From Symsagittifera roscoffensis (lineage: Eukaryota; Xenacoelomorpha; Acoela; Convolutidae), in contig NC_087070.1 of assembly GCF_963678635.1 (NCBI RefSeq), positions 32,405,704 to 32,465,703 of the forward strand: a stretch of DNA of 60,000 nucleotides, written 5' to 3'. Every line of letters starts with the position of its first letter. The stretch's first letter is position 1. The notes under the pieces were generated by a model. It saw only the letters and a list, made by a program, of their open reading frames with translations, ran no database searches and was not told where the DNA came from. Positions 10,190 through 20,867 of the stretch are shown here, in pieces. The translations under genes and the position numbers were made by a program.

Positions 10190-10930
10190 TTTTCAATGAT
10201 TTACGCTGAATTTCTCAACTACTCTCATAATTAAAACGAAATTGAAGGTTTTCTTAATTAATTACAAAGAACAAAATAAATATCGAAAAACATTTATTTA
10301 CAAAAACAATTAATGAAAGAGCTGTCGAGCAGCAAAAAAGTTCTTTAGAACGCAGAGCTGGACGAGGTTGTAGTGGTTGTTGTGGAGCGGGAGGTGTCAT
10401 TGTTTTCGAGAAGCCCTCATCTTTATCTTTTGTAATGGGGTTTTTGGCTGATCCTGCTTACTCCCCAGGAAAGAGGAGATCGTTGATTGGTTGAGCCACA
10501 TATCTAGAGCTAGGCGTGTCGGGGTAATTCCTTCGTATGTCCTCAGCCACTCTCTCCATCATTTGCATTTCTCCAAGTTGTTTCTCTGTCATGGGTACTC
10601 GTGTCATATGATGTTCGTTGAAACCCCTTCGCATCACTTCCACCATATGCCATGAATTGGGATGTCCATTCGCGCCAAAAAAATTTCAGAGACTGTTTCT
10701 CGCACTTGAATTTGTACTAGATCAGGCGATGACCCTACAGAGTACATGAAGTTGCTGTTTTGCACTGAAAAGATCATTTTGAGCAATAATTGAGTAAAAA
10801 GTACATTCTAGAGTATAAAAGTATAAAAAACAAGAATATTCTAGAGCTGAGAGAGGGATTAGCTGACGGTAGATAATTTGAAGTTAAAATGTTTAGAGCT
10901 GAGTGAGAAGGTAGTTGACGGTAGTTTTGT
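10190..10930. repeat. Module C, type II, second of the tandem pair
   Basis: A diverged tandem duplicate of the module at 9,442. The same type I - type II pair occurs at 26,395-27,860, so the dimer existed before the larger unit was copied. Ends in the GCTGACGGTAG / GAGCTGAGTGAGAAG sequence that leads into module D. Confidence 0.7.
10458..10777 (-). pseudogene. Module C ORF, type II (frameshifted)
   Basis: Homologous to the ORF at 9,734-10,045, with MTRVPMTEKQLGEMQMM and NYPDTPSSRYVAQPINDLLF recognisable. The ATG at 10777-10775 is out of frame with the 62-codon remainder: the span is 320 bp where an uninterrupted frame needs a multiple of three. Here the Pro codon that precedes the type I stop is followed by Gly-Glu and then TAA (10460-10458), so the stop differs from type I in position and codon. 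Decayed copy. Confidence 0.5.
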
Positions 10931-11122
10931 TGAAAAAAAATATTTTTAGTTAAGAGTGAGGGATACCTTCAACTCGAACGTGTGGGTTTAACCAATCAGT
11001 TTTGATTTTCCCTATTTGGATTGCAGTCGTGTCTAACCCGGTTTCAGCTTCCTTTTATGGAATTTTTATATAAAATCTGAGTCCGATCGGAAACAGAGTT
11101 CCATTTTAGGTACTTTTTACAC
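10931..11122. repeat. Module D (spacer), interrupted by module A copy 2
   Basis: Contains AACGTGTGGGTTTAACCAATCAG and GAGTCCGATCGGAAACAGAG. Near-identical to 17,253-17,470 and similar to 31,730-32,010. At 11,123 the D sequence is cut by the start of module A; at 17,470 it continues instead into TTGTCGCTTATAATCACAAAAATG. This defines an insertion or recombination junction. It carries a CCAATCAG motif but no gene. Confidence 0.6.
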
Positions 11123-11464
11123 AATGAACTTGAAATGTGTGAATCAAATTAAAAGCACTCAATTCACTAAAAATTGTAAATTATCGAGATTAGAAATTAG
11201 TCGAATGTCATTTAACAGGGTTAAAAATAAACATGAAAAAAAATTGAAACATTATTTCACTCTTTCAATATTATTTCATTCTTCCATTATTTCATTCATC
11301 ACCGAAAAGATTTCAGTATGATACAAGATTTGAAATAATTAAACAATTAGAAAGCGTTATCAAATCGGAACATAGACTTTTTCGGGTTAACAAAATGTTT
11401 AACAGAATCACTTGAATCACTTTGTCTCCTGGCTTATGATCATTTCAAAATTCTAAGCGTCTCC

Positions 11465-11537
11465 GGCAAATTTAGTTTAGAGGTAACGAATACGCCTGGG
11501 GACAGCAAAAGTCCTGGGTTCGAATCTGAACAAGACC
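11465..11537 (+). repeat. Degenerate tRNA-like segment, copy 2
   Basis: Identical in its A-box-like and B-box-like parts to 681-753; stems again unpaired. Confidence 0.35.
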
Positions 11538-11861
11538 TAATTTTTTTCAAGCTGTAATTTTTCCGTTACAAAAAAAATGTCGGCTTATTATTTGCTTGCT
11601 CAGTTGCCAATCTTTAGAATTTTTTTGCTGTTTGCAGTTTTTAGCAGTTTTTTTTTGCTTTCATTTACTCCTGCAGTTTGTAATTCTACTAGCTTTGACT
11701 TCGTATAATTTAATTTCCTTTTTTTAATTTTTACTGCTGGAAAACATTTTCGGCCTTTGTATTTTCGGCTTATATTATATCGGCTTACTCACCTAATTTT
11801 GGGTCATTCGAGGGAAGCATAATTTGTATCGAACAAAAAGTTCAAAATCTCAGAATAGAAG

Positions 11862-12134
11862 TCATAGTTCAGAGTTTTTCTTAATAACAACTTTTGTTTC
11901 GCTCAAAATGGTTTCTGAATTTTCATGAAACGCCCTTAAATACGTTTTTTGACGTGTTTTCCGCCAATGGAACATCATTCTAGGCAACAATTTTTTAGCT
12001 ATGTTTTTCTGATTTCTTTGGACTCTTGTGTGGTATCGCAACTGATGCGAAACTCCGCTTCGCCTCTTTGTTGAAGAAATCTTTTTTGAATGTTTCATGA
12101 AATGAATTTTACACCAGGTTAAAGAAAGAAACAC
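11862..12134 (-). CDS. Small basic ORF of unknown function, copy 2
   Basis: Encodes the same 90 residues as 1,079-1,351, with one synonymous base change seen near 11,882. No domain recognised; weak evidence for a gene. Confidence 0.15.
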   Translation of the reverse strand: MFLSLTWCKIHFMKHSKKISSTKRRSGVSHQLRYHTRVQRNQKNIAKKLLPRMMFHWRKTRQKTYLRAFHENSETILSETKVVIKKNSEL

Positions 12135-12594
12135 AGAATGAAACTATTTAAACTCTGAACCCGTATAACAAAAAATTTGCAATAATTGCAGATCGTTTTT
12201 TAAAAGAAAAATTCGACTTCAGGTAACTTAAAATCCTAACTGAAAATTACAGCAAATTATTTTTGTGTACTAAAGCTCAAGGCGTTATTGGACTTTTTAC
12301 TGCAGATTAAAGTTTTTCGGATCGATTTTCGTGTACTTAAGCTCAAGGCGTTATTGGGCTTTTTACTGTAGATTGAAGTTTTTCGGATCAATTTCCATTG
12401 AAAGTTTCACGACAACTTGAACTCGATTGTTGCTGGTTTTATCAACAATCAGAACCTTTCAAAAACAAATGACAGATCAAGAATAGTGATGAAAAAAGGG
12501 TTTATTTTTTATTAGAGTTTTTTTTCAACTTTAGTACATAGAATTTTCACATTCAGTGAAAACTATTATTAAAAGTATTTTCTCCTATTTTTTA

Positions 12595-12849
12595 TTAAAA
12601 AAATCTTCGTGCTACCTTCTCTTGGAGTGTGTTTCGAGACTGCTGATCAAATAATTTAACAATATGTTGACAAGAATAAAGCTTCTTTTTGATATGATTA
12701 GTGAGTTCCTCGCTGCTATTTGTATAAAAGTTACAATTGGAACACTATAAAACGCCACAGTGCTTACGATGTCTTGATGCGTGTTTGAGAGTGTGTTCTC
12801 TGCCACATTCAAGACATGCTATTTTTTCGTTTCTATTCAGTGGCGGCAT
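12595..12849 (-). pseudogene. Polymerase B N-terminal zinc-finger fragment, copy 2
   Basis: ATG at 12849-12847, with the frame and internal TAG as in copy 1. The second and third codons give MPPLNRNEKV, one substitution from copy 1. Cys/His finger residues are retained. No catalytic region follows on this strand. Confidence 0.55.
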
Positions 12850-13039
12850 CTCAATAAGTCAAGAAAAAAATGGGAGATGTAGAAAGTTTTTAGAAAAGAA
12901 GAGTTGAATAGACTCAAAAGTGAATAAAAGTAAATGAAAACAGCAAATTACTTAACCAATTGTTTTTAACGTGAAAGAAAATCAGAATGGGTCTGCTATT
13001 TAGACTAGCTGAAACAAAAATCATCCAATCTAACCATGG

Positions 13040-13290
13040 AGTTTTGAAAAGCTTTGCTATCAACCTATCAGAATCGAGCATAGTTTATAAGGAAATTTTT
13101 GTTTATTTTGATATCAAATCAATCAGAATCGAGCTTCAATGGCCATGGAGTTTTCATCAAATCTAATGTCAACCAATCGGAATTGAGCTCTACTTCTCAT
13201 GGATTTTTCAACAAATTTGATATCGTTTGTAGATATCGAGCATTCCTTCAAAGGTAATACTTGTGGTAATAACCAATCAGAATGAAGTAA
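13040..13290 (-). promoter_or_regulatory. CCAAT-motif array, copy 2
   Basis: Same as 2,255-2,510: repeated (A/C)AATC(A/G)GAAT motifs upstream of the minus-strand polymerase fragment. Confidence 0.4.
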
Positions 13291-13496
13291 TCACAGATTT
13301 CAAAACACTTTGTAGATCAGAAACAAACTATGTTCCTAAAATTTCTAAATCAATCAATTTTATTGAACTTTTTTAACATAACTAACATGTACATTTGACA
13401 ACAAAGTGATATTTCTTGTCTGGTTTATATTATTTTTTCGATACTCAGTTCAATTTTTGAAATTGCGATCAAAATTTTTTCAATTTTTTCTATTTC

Positions 13497-13721
13497 TCAC
13501 CTGTGAAAAAAGAAATTACCAAAATATACTTTTTTATCACTTTCTTTTTGGTACATTGTCATATAAACTACTGGAAACTTTTCAAAAGATAATCTGACAA
13601 ATCTAGATTTTGCATTTGTATCTAATTCAAAACAGTTATCGAAATGATGTTCCTTAACTTCAATTTTTGTTGTATAGGCTCTTCCATTGTTCTGTTTTTT
13701 TTTTACTGATCGACCCCTCAA
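13497..13721 (-). CDS. Short ORF of unknown function in module A
   Basis: 74 codons from ATG, with MRGRSVKKKQNNGRAYTTK at the start and a Phe-rich end. In copy 1 the poly-T run near 2,920 is two bases shorter (8 T against 10 T here), so the frame is broken there. It lies in the part of module A that is absent from copy 3. No domain recognised; may be chance. Confidence 0.15.
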   Translation of the reverse strand: MRGRSVKKKQNNGRAYTTKIEVKEHHFDNCFELDTNAKSRFVRLSFEKFPVVYMTMYQKESDKKVYFGNFFFHR

Positions 13722-14465
13722 TCTGAGTTTACTCTTCTAAATAAACATATTATTAATAAATTTGGCAGTACTCTTTCTGTCTGAAATCTTCTCTCCAACT
13801 TTGTGAAAAAAACTATTGCGTTTTCTGTGTTTCTATGCAAGTTAAAACTAACACATTCTCCTTATTTGTCATCAGTCTACACCTCTTTTAGTTTTTGTAG
13901 TAGTTCAACCTTAAATTTGATAAATGTTCATTTCAGACGTTGAAAACGGTTTCGATAGAAACATATTTTTTACTGAAATACACAAAGAAACTTGAAAAAA
14001 AAACACGAATTGTTGTACCAAACTTAATTTATTTTGTATTCAAAATCACCATAAAATATTTTTTTCTTTTTTAGAGTCTAAGTAGTTTTTAAGAAATTCA
14101 TGTTGCCAATCAAAACCTCAAATTAGGCCATTGAAAACAACCAATGAAATTCAGAAATTCATAAAAAAATAATGATGATATTTTTAACTAAATGTACATG
14201 ATTGTTAATAATTTCGTTCAAATAAAAAAAAAACTTAAATTTTGATAAAAAAAACTAATTAAATAAGTTTTTTTGTAATTTTTGATACAAATACACGATA
14301 ATCAACTAATTTTTGGTTGGTGTTTTGCGTCAATTTTGATTAAATTGTTTATTTTGTCTTACTTTTCCTCAGATATCCTAGTTCTGAATGAACACTTCAG
14401 TAGGAAAAAATAGTTTTGAACCAAATAATATTTCAGTTACCAAACATACAAAACATCACAAAGCA

Positions 14466-14833
14466 TTACTGAGGTTTACAATTATCAACAATCATAAATT
14501 CTTCTAAAATTTGGGACAGTTTTTTGAATTCGTTGAAAGTATAGTTGATATAGGCAACTTGTTTCATTGCTTCATTCCCTTTTGCAGTAAAGACTCGAAT
14601 CTGATTGTAGGGTGAATTGTTCACACTGTACTTCTTGATTGTGACACACACCTTCTCCATGCTGTATGTTGCTATTTCATATACGCTATTACAGATGTCG
14701 ACCTCCTGATCCATAGATGATTCTTTGCCAGAATTGGCGCCATATATAGGTACGAGTCCGAGTTTTTCAGCATCGTGAATAACGTTATTCCGGATCGTCG
14801 ATGTTGCCTCTCCTCTTTTTCACTAAGATAGAC
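14466..14833 (-). pseudogene. Possible PC4-like ORF, copy 2 (frameshifted start)
   Basis: The 82-residue protein from the internal ATG (14,714) differs from copy 1 at a few residues (SMEKVCVTIKKY). It shares the extra base that displaces the N-terminal codons. The fold assignment is inferential, as for 3,677-4,044. Confidence 0.35.
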
Positions 14834-15342
14834 TTGTTGGGACTTTTCAAATTGTCTCAAATCATTAATTTTTAGAAGTTGAAATCACGGTTCAAATGAA
14901 TTTTCCCTTTGTAGGAATTTTGGAACCAAACAAATCTCCCAATTCTTGTTTGGTTTTTTGAGAATTCAATATAATCGGGACTAGTGACTCTTCTTGAGAA
15001 CATTTATGAAGAGTAAACTGATCAAATGAGGATATTGGTGGAAATTGATTTTGAGATTAAATGAAAATGGAAGTATACAATATGAGCCATCACGATTTCC
15101 ATATATGGAGTTAGTACCAGATATGGAAGGTTTTATATGAATTTTCCCTATATGGAAAGCGTGTGGGCGTTACTTCTCCTATATTAATCCACAATTTTCT
15201 GCAAAAACTATTCTTCCCAATGGCAGCTGCTATGTGTCAAGCTCTTCCCAGCTTTCAATCAGATTACAGTAAAAAATCGCTTTTATTTCTGTTTCCAACG
15301 AGTAATACAAAAAATACGTAGTAAACAAATTTTATTGTGAGT

Positions 15343-15638
15343 CTACCCACAATTCTTTATGTTCTCTGGAGAATTGTAAGTTCCATTTGGTTTCATTAGG
15401 AACTTCTTTTAGCCAAATTTTGCTGAGATTAGATGAATACATTTACATAAATCAGGAAAACGAGTGTCTCTACACTTTGTTCAAACACAGATTCCATCCA
15501 AGTATTAATACATCAGCCGAAGAAGTTTTCAATCAGCTTAGTCGACCAGTTCAACATAACTTACGATGGAAAGGAGCCGAAAAGACATCTTGTATTGCAA
15601 AGAAACAAATATTTTGGAAAAAAATTAAGAGACATTAG
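15343..15638 (+). CDS. Plus-strand ORF of unknown function, copy 2
   Basis: Same frame and end as 4,555-4,850, with one visible residue change (NQENE for NQANE). No ATG near the start. Runs into module B at 15,461. Confidence 0.3.
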
Positions 15639-17214
15639 CTAAATTCTAATCAAAAACTTGCGTCCACACAAACTCATGGTTCAGCGTTTCTGAACAGAAT
15701 TCAAAAAGTTCAAAATTTAGTATATGAATCTAATTTTTTGAAGATTTTTGATTGTATTTTGATTGTCATGGTTCAGTGAATAGTGATTATGTAAGCTTTG
15801 TGATAAAATAATCAACTGTCTTACAATGTTCTCTTAGTTGTTTGCCCTGATAAGTCTTTCAAAACTTAGATTTGGTTCAGGAACACTTTATTCAAATGAA
15901 AAATAAACCGAATTTATAAACAAATAGGAAATTTTCTAAACAGAGCTTCTTATCCTGTTGAATCTTCATTCAATTTTTCTTTCTTGTACCTTCTATCACG
16001 AATTGTTCCAATTTTTCGCCAATCATGTAGGGAAATCCTTAGGGGACTGAAACTCTTCTTTGGATCTCTGTAGAAGATGTCAAATTCAACATTTTTTCAA
16101 AAACAGTCATTTGTAGTAAATGTTTAATTGTAAGAAAATGACTTTAAACATAGCCAATAGACTTTAAAGGTGACTTAAACATAGCCAATTCTTTTCTAAA
16201 TTCTCTAATTCTTTTTCTCTCGAGTTCTCTCTATTCTGCAAGATCTAAGATAATTTGCTCACTAGAGTGGGGGATTTTGTTAAAATTGAAAATCTTGGCA
16301 GTTTCGGTACCGATTTCGAACTTGATGCAATAACTCGCCCGTTTTTTTTTTTTGATTTCAAGTTTTGAGATAGATTACCGTTTCTAAAGATTTTTTACTC
16401 ATGTTGGTAGAATGAAATGAACTGTAGGAGATTTTCAAACAAAAGAAAATATAATATTTCCAGCTGTAAAATTTGCTGAAATTCTCTGAAAACATCTGAA
16501 CTCATTCAAAAAAATTTTAACACTTGGTTGACTTTAATTGTTTATAAAGGGTTTTGTAAAATCAGAACTTTTTTGTTGACCTAAAGCTAATTTAAACATA
16601 TTTTTTTTTTTAAAAATGAAGAATTGAAAATGTTTCCTATTAATCACAACCTTAGTTGAGTATCTTTAATTAGATTCAAAAAACTAGCGAACTCACTAAA
16701 AACCACAAATAATTTCATCAATCTCATAACCTTAGAGTTATGCAAAATTTTAACCTAATTTCTTAACCGATTAAACGAAAAACGCAAATTTTTAATGCAA
16801 AAAACATGTTGTCTCATTGCTTAGAAAACTTTTATATTGATGACTTTCATCGCTATTCCCTATGTTAATACATTGATTTTATTTTGTTTCTGTTCAAAAA
16901 ACATACAACATTTAGTTTTCTATAGGATTAAATTTTGAACAAGAATTTCATAAAGATTAAAAATTAACTGTGCAAGAAAAATTGTAACGATTCATTTTGA
17001 CAAGATGCAAAAAGTGTTTCAATTTTTCCTACAAAAGTCGAAAAATGTTTAATTTTTTTATTCGACAAAAAAAGAAAAATGTTTCACTATTTTCAAAAGA
17101 ATACGAAAAATGTTTCAATTTTTTTCATCAAAATGTGAAAAAAATTTAAATTTTTCCGAGTGTTTGTGAAAATATTTCACTTTTTTCCGTCAAAAGCGAA
17201 AAGTATTTCATTTT
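15461..17214. repeat. Module B, single copy in the second unit
   Basis: Matches 4,673-6,420 closely, including the 600-bp internal deletion after GAGTTA. Ends in the minisatellite, which here runs on to TTTCTACAAAATGGG and then joins module D at about 17,250. The B, C and C copies found between B and D in the first unit are missing here. Confidence 0.8.
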
Positions 17215-17249
17215 TTTTCTACAAAATGGGAAAAAAAAGTGTTCGAATT

Positions 17250-17713
17250 GTTGAGAAGGTAATTGACGGTAGTTTTGTTGAAAAAAAAATATTTTTAGTT
17301 AAGAGTGAGGGGTACCTTCAACTCGAACGTGTGGGTTTAACCAATCAGTTTTGATTTTCCCTATTTGGATTGCAGTCGTGTCTAACCCGGTTTCAGCTTC
17401 CTTTCATGAAATTTTTATATAAAATGTGAGTCCGATCGGAAACAGAGTTCCATTTTAGGTACTTTTTACACATTGTCGCTTATAATCACAAAAATGTTCA
17501 TTTTTGTGCTAGTTCTATTTGTCGTAACGAATAATCAGAGGACCCTTTTAAGGGCTTAAATCTTCCAAATAAGTGAAAAAATATACACTAAAACAATCGC
17601 AAAAATAAATGACCAAAAGTTGTTTACTGTAAAAAGAAGAAATATCGCCGATATAAGTAACAAAAGAAAAAAAATTAGAACAAGTAGCAATTCCAATTTT
17701 TTTTTTCATCAAG
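17250..17713. repeat. Module D, complete copy
   Basis: GGTAATTGACGGTAGTTTTG to AGAACAAGTAGCAATTCC. The first 220 bp equal 10,904-11,122; the rest matches 31,990-32,220 (ATCACAAAAATGTTCATTTT, AAATAAATGACCA). No ORF. It separates the minisatellite from the E ORF. Confidence 0.55.
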
Positions 17714-18229
17714 TTAATCAAAATTTTTGTATGAAATCAATGAGTTCTTTGATTTTGATTTAAATTTGAGAAGATAACTCAAAGTTGATGAATTTTTAAA
17801 GCAAATCTCTGGAACTCTGATTCCGAACCTGATCAAGCTGGATTTTGAGCTTTGAAATTTTTCACAGAAATGAAAGAATAAAGAATTTTGCTGGGGAGTT
17901 TTTACAATTTTTGGTATCGGGTAGGGGATAAAAAGAGTCTTTGATATATTATTAAACGATTCTTTCATCAAATTCAAATTTTCGAGAGAAAACAAAATTC
18001 CTTTTTTTGTCAGTTAATATTCAGCCGTAAGTTTAAAGCTTTGGTACGCAATATGTGCATCAAAAGTAAACTCTTTGCTTGAGTAAGTTTCCCTAAAAAG
18101 ACCTTTATTTAGTCGGATAACTCTTCGCCGGATGTTTTGTACAAGCAAAAATTTCATCAATAAGAAAATCAATAACAAAAAATTTTCAAAAATTGCAGAT
18201 CGTTTTTGAAAAGATAAACTCGACTTCAT
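17714..18229 (-). pseudogene. Module E ORF of unknown function, one in-frame stop
   Basis: A single frame of 172 codons from 18,229 to 17,714, broken only by TAA at 18016-18014. Recognisable phrases are GLFRETYSSKEFTFDAHIAY, QSFKLTAEY, then TKKGILFSLENLNLMKESF after the stop. At 27,929-28,180 the stop position is Tyr, so the stop is a mutation. The KKGI-x-F-S-x-E-N ... L-M-K-E stretch resembles the end of the PC4/p15 domain (KKGISL...E-x-W...LK), but the rest does not obviously fit; speculative. Read relative to polymerase orientation, E lies upstream and divergent. Confidence 0.4.
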
Positions 18230-18604
18230 GTAACTTAAAATCCTAACTAAAAATCACAGCAATTTAATTTCGTGTACTTAAGCTCAAGGCGTTATTGGAC
18301 TTTTTACTGTAGATTAAAGTTTTTTGGATTGATTTTCGTGTACTTAAGCACAAGGCGTTATTGGACTTCTTTCTGAAGATTAAAGTTTTTCGGATCGATT
18401 TCCATTGAAAGTTTCACGACAATTTGCACTCGATTGTTGCTGGTTTTATCAACAATCAGAACCTTTCAAAAAAATAAATGACAGATCAAGAATAGTGATG
18501 AAAAAAAGTATAATTTTTAAAAGTGTTTTTTTTTTCAACTTTAGTACATAGAATTTTCACGTTCAGTAGAAACTATTATTAAAAGTTTTTTCTCCTATTT
18601 TTGA

Positions 18605-18859
18605 TTAAAAATATCTTCGTGCTACCTTCTGTTGGAGTGTGTTTTGAGACTGCTGATCGAATAATTTAACAATATGTTGACAAGAATAAGGCTTCTTTTT
18701 GATATGATTAGTGAGTTCCTCGCTGCTATTTGTATAAAAGTTACAATTGGAACACTATAAAACGCCACAGTGCTTACGATGTCTTGATGCGTGTTTGAGA
18801 GTGTGTTCTCTGCCACATTCAAGACATGCAACTTTTTCGTTTCTATTCAGTGACGGCAT
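18605..18859 (-). pseudogene. Polymerase B N-terminal zinc-finger fragment, copy 3
   Basis: ATG at 18859-18857 (MPSLNRNEKV), Cys/His fingers and the internal TAG as in copies 1 and 2. The shared stop shows that all three descend from an already broken fragment. Confidence 0.55.
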
Positions 18860-19059
18860 CTCAATAAGTAAAGAAAAAAATGGGAGATGTAGAAAGTTTT
18901 TAGAAGAGAAGAGTTGAATAGACTCAAAAGTGAATAAAAGTAAATGAAAACAGCAAATTACTTAACCAATTGTTTTTAACGTGAAAAAAAATCAGAATGG
19001 ATCTGCTATTTAGACTAGCTGAAACAAAAATTATCCAATCTAACCATGGAATTTTTAAA

Positions 19060-19335
19060 AGTATCAACCAATCAGAACCCAGCATTAATTACAAGGAAAC
19101 TTTTATTTTTTCTGATATCAACCAATCAGAATTGAGCTTCAATAGTCATGTAATTTTCGACAAATTCAATGTCCACCAATCAGAATTGAGCTTCAGAAGT
19201 CATGTAATTTTCAACAAATTCAATGTCAACCTATCAGAATTGAGCTTCAAAAGTCATGAAATTTTCAAGAAATTTAATGTCAACCAATCAGAGTTGAACT
19301 CTTCTTCTCATGAATTTTTCAACAACTTCTTTGAA
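19060..19335 (-). repeat. 54-bp CCAAT-motif minisatellite, most regular copy
   Basis: AATCAGAAT-type motifs start at about 19,069, 19,124, 19,178, 19,232 and 19,286, giving an exact 54-bp period over the last four. Each unit reads CAACCAATCAGAATTGAGCT followed by TTCA..AGTCATG(T/A)AATTTTC. The 122-codon plus-strand frame 18,997-19,365 translates the array as an 18-residue repeat (NQSELSF..SHVIF.KFNV) and is a by-product. It sits upstream of the polymerase fragment on the minus strand, like the other copies. Confidence 0.7.
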
Positions 19336-19757
19336 ATCACCATAAAATATTTTTTTCTTTTTTAGAGTCTAAGTAGTTTTTAAGAAATTCATGTTGCCAA
19401 TCAAAACCTCAAATTAGGCCATTGAAAACAACCAACGAAATTCAGAAATTCAAAAAATAATGATAATATTTTAAACTAAATGTACATGATTGTTCATAAT
19501 TTCGTTCAAATAAAAAAAATACTTAAATTTTGATTAAAAAAAATAATTAAATAAGTTTTTTTTGTAATTTTTGATACAATTACTCGAAAACCAATTAATT
19601 ATTGGTTGGTGTTTTGTGTCAATTTTGATCAAATTGTATGTTTTGTCTATTTTTTCCTGAGATATCCTAGTTCTGAATGATCACTTCAGACAGAAAAAAT
19701 AGTTTTGAACCAAATAATATTTCAATTAACAAACATACAAAACATCACAAAGCAATA

Positions 19758-20138
19758 CTAAGGTTTACAATTATCAACAAAAATAAAGTATCCTAAAATT
19801 TGGGACTTTTCTTTGAATTCGTTGAAAGTATAGTTGACATAGGCAACTTGTTTCATTGCTTCATTCTCTTTTGCAGTAAAGAGTCGAATCTGATTGTAGG
19901 GTGACTTGTTCACACTGTACTTCTTGATTGTGACACACACCCCCTCCATGTTGTATGTTGCTATTTCATATACGCTATTACAGATGTCGACCTCCTGATC
20001 CTTAGATGATTCTTTGCCAGAAATGGCTCCATATATAGGTACGAGTCCGAGTTTTTCAGCATCGTGATTAACGTTATTCCGGATCGTCGATGTTGCCTCC
20101 TTCTTTTTCACTAAGATAGACTTGTTGGGACTTTTCAA
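19758..20138 (-). CDS. Possible PC4-like ORF, copy 3 (longest open version)
   Basis: 126 residues in one frame. The first in-frame codon usable as a start is TTG (20138-20136); there is no upstream ATG in frame. The N-terminus is basic (KSPNKSILVKKKEATSTIRN), followed by GLVPIYGAISGKESS, then the presumed binding domain with CVTIKKYSVNKSPYNQIRLF and YVNYTFNEF. It lacks the extra base present in copies 1 and 2, so it preserves the ancestral frame. Strand-rich with a terminal helix, as in PC4-type ssDNA-binding proteins; that would suit a partner of a replicative polymerase, but this is inference from pattern alone. Confidence 0.4.
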   Translation of the reverse strand: MKSPNKSILVKKKEATSTIRNNVNHDAEKLGLVPIYGAISGKESSKDQEVDICNSVYEIATYNMEGVCVTIKKYSVNKSPYNQIRLFTAKENEAMKQVAYVNYTFNEFKEKSQILGYFIFVDNCKP

Positions 20139-20639
20139 ATTGTCTCAAATCATTAATTTTTAGTAGTTGAAACCACGTCTCAAATAAATTTTCCCCTTGT
20201 AGGAATTTTGGAACCAAACAAATCTCCCAATTCTTGTTTGATTTTTTGAGAATTCAATATAATCGGGACTAGTGACTCTTCTTGAGAACATTTATGAAGA
20301 GTAAACTGATCAAATGAGGATAATGAGGGAAATTGATTTTGAGACTAAATGAAAATGGAAGTATACAATATGAGCCATCACGATTTCCATATATGGAATT
20401 AGTACCAGATATGGAAGGTTTTATATGAATTTTCCCTATATGGAAAGCGTGTGGGCGTTACTTCTCCTATATAAATCCACAATTTTCTGCACAAACTATT
20501 CTTCCCAATGGCAGCTGCTATGTGTCAAGCTCTTCCCAGCTTTCAATCAGATTACAGTACAAATTCGCTTTTTATTTCTGTTTCCAACGAGTAATACAAA
20601 AAATACGTAGTAAACAAATTTTATTCTACCCACAACACG

Positions 20640-20867
20640 TCTACCCACAATTCTTTATGTTCTCTGGAGAATTGTAAGTTCCATTTGGTTTCATTAGGAA
20701 CTTCTTTTAGCCAACTTTTGCTGAGATTAGATGAATACCTTTACATAAATCAGGAAAACGAGTGTCTCTACACTTTGTTCAAACACAAATTCCATCCAAG
20801 TATTAATACATCAGCCGAAGAAGTTTTCAATCAGCTTAGTCGACCAGTTCAACATAACTTACGATAG
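20640..20867 (+). pseudogene. Plus-strand ORF of unknown function, copy 3 (truncated)
   Basis: Equivalent to 4,555-4,850 but ends early: TGG becomes TAG after HNLR (20865-20867). Downstream codons remain recognisable. Confidence 0.3.

Larger units (their letters stand above)
11123..15460. repeat. Module A, copy 2
   Basis: Near-identical to 339-4,672. Its features correspond one to one: 65-codon frame at 11,124, tRNA-like segment, basic ORF, polymerase fragment, CCAAT array, PC4-like ORF and plus-strand ORF. Differences are a handful of substitutions and homopolymer changes, pointing to a recent duplication. Confidence 0.85.
18186..20758. repeat. Module A, copy 3 (diverged, internally deleted)
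   Basis: Begins at sequence equivalent to base 1,398 (ATTGCAGATCGTTTTT) and lacks the part equivalent to about 2,510-3,255, with the join near 19,335 after the CCAAT array. Clearly more diverged from copies 1 and 2 than they are from each other. Confidence 0.75.

Noticed and set aside
339-17214. LTR retrotransposon with the two near-identical A/B blocks as LTRs
   Set aside because: The blocks are about 6 kb, contain ORF remnants and a polymerase fragment, lack TG...CA ends, and enclose no reverse transcriptase, primer-binding site or polypurine tract.
18997-19365. 122-codon ORF with an 18-residue repeat
   Set aside because: It is the plus-strand translation of the 54-bp CCAAT-motif array; the frame is lost in the other copies.
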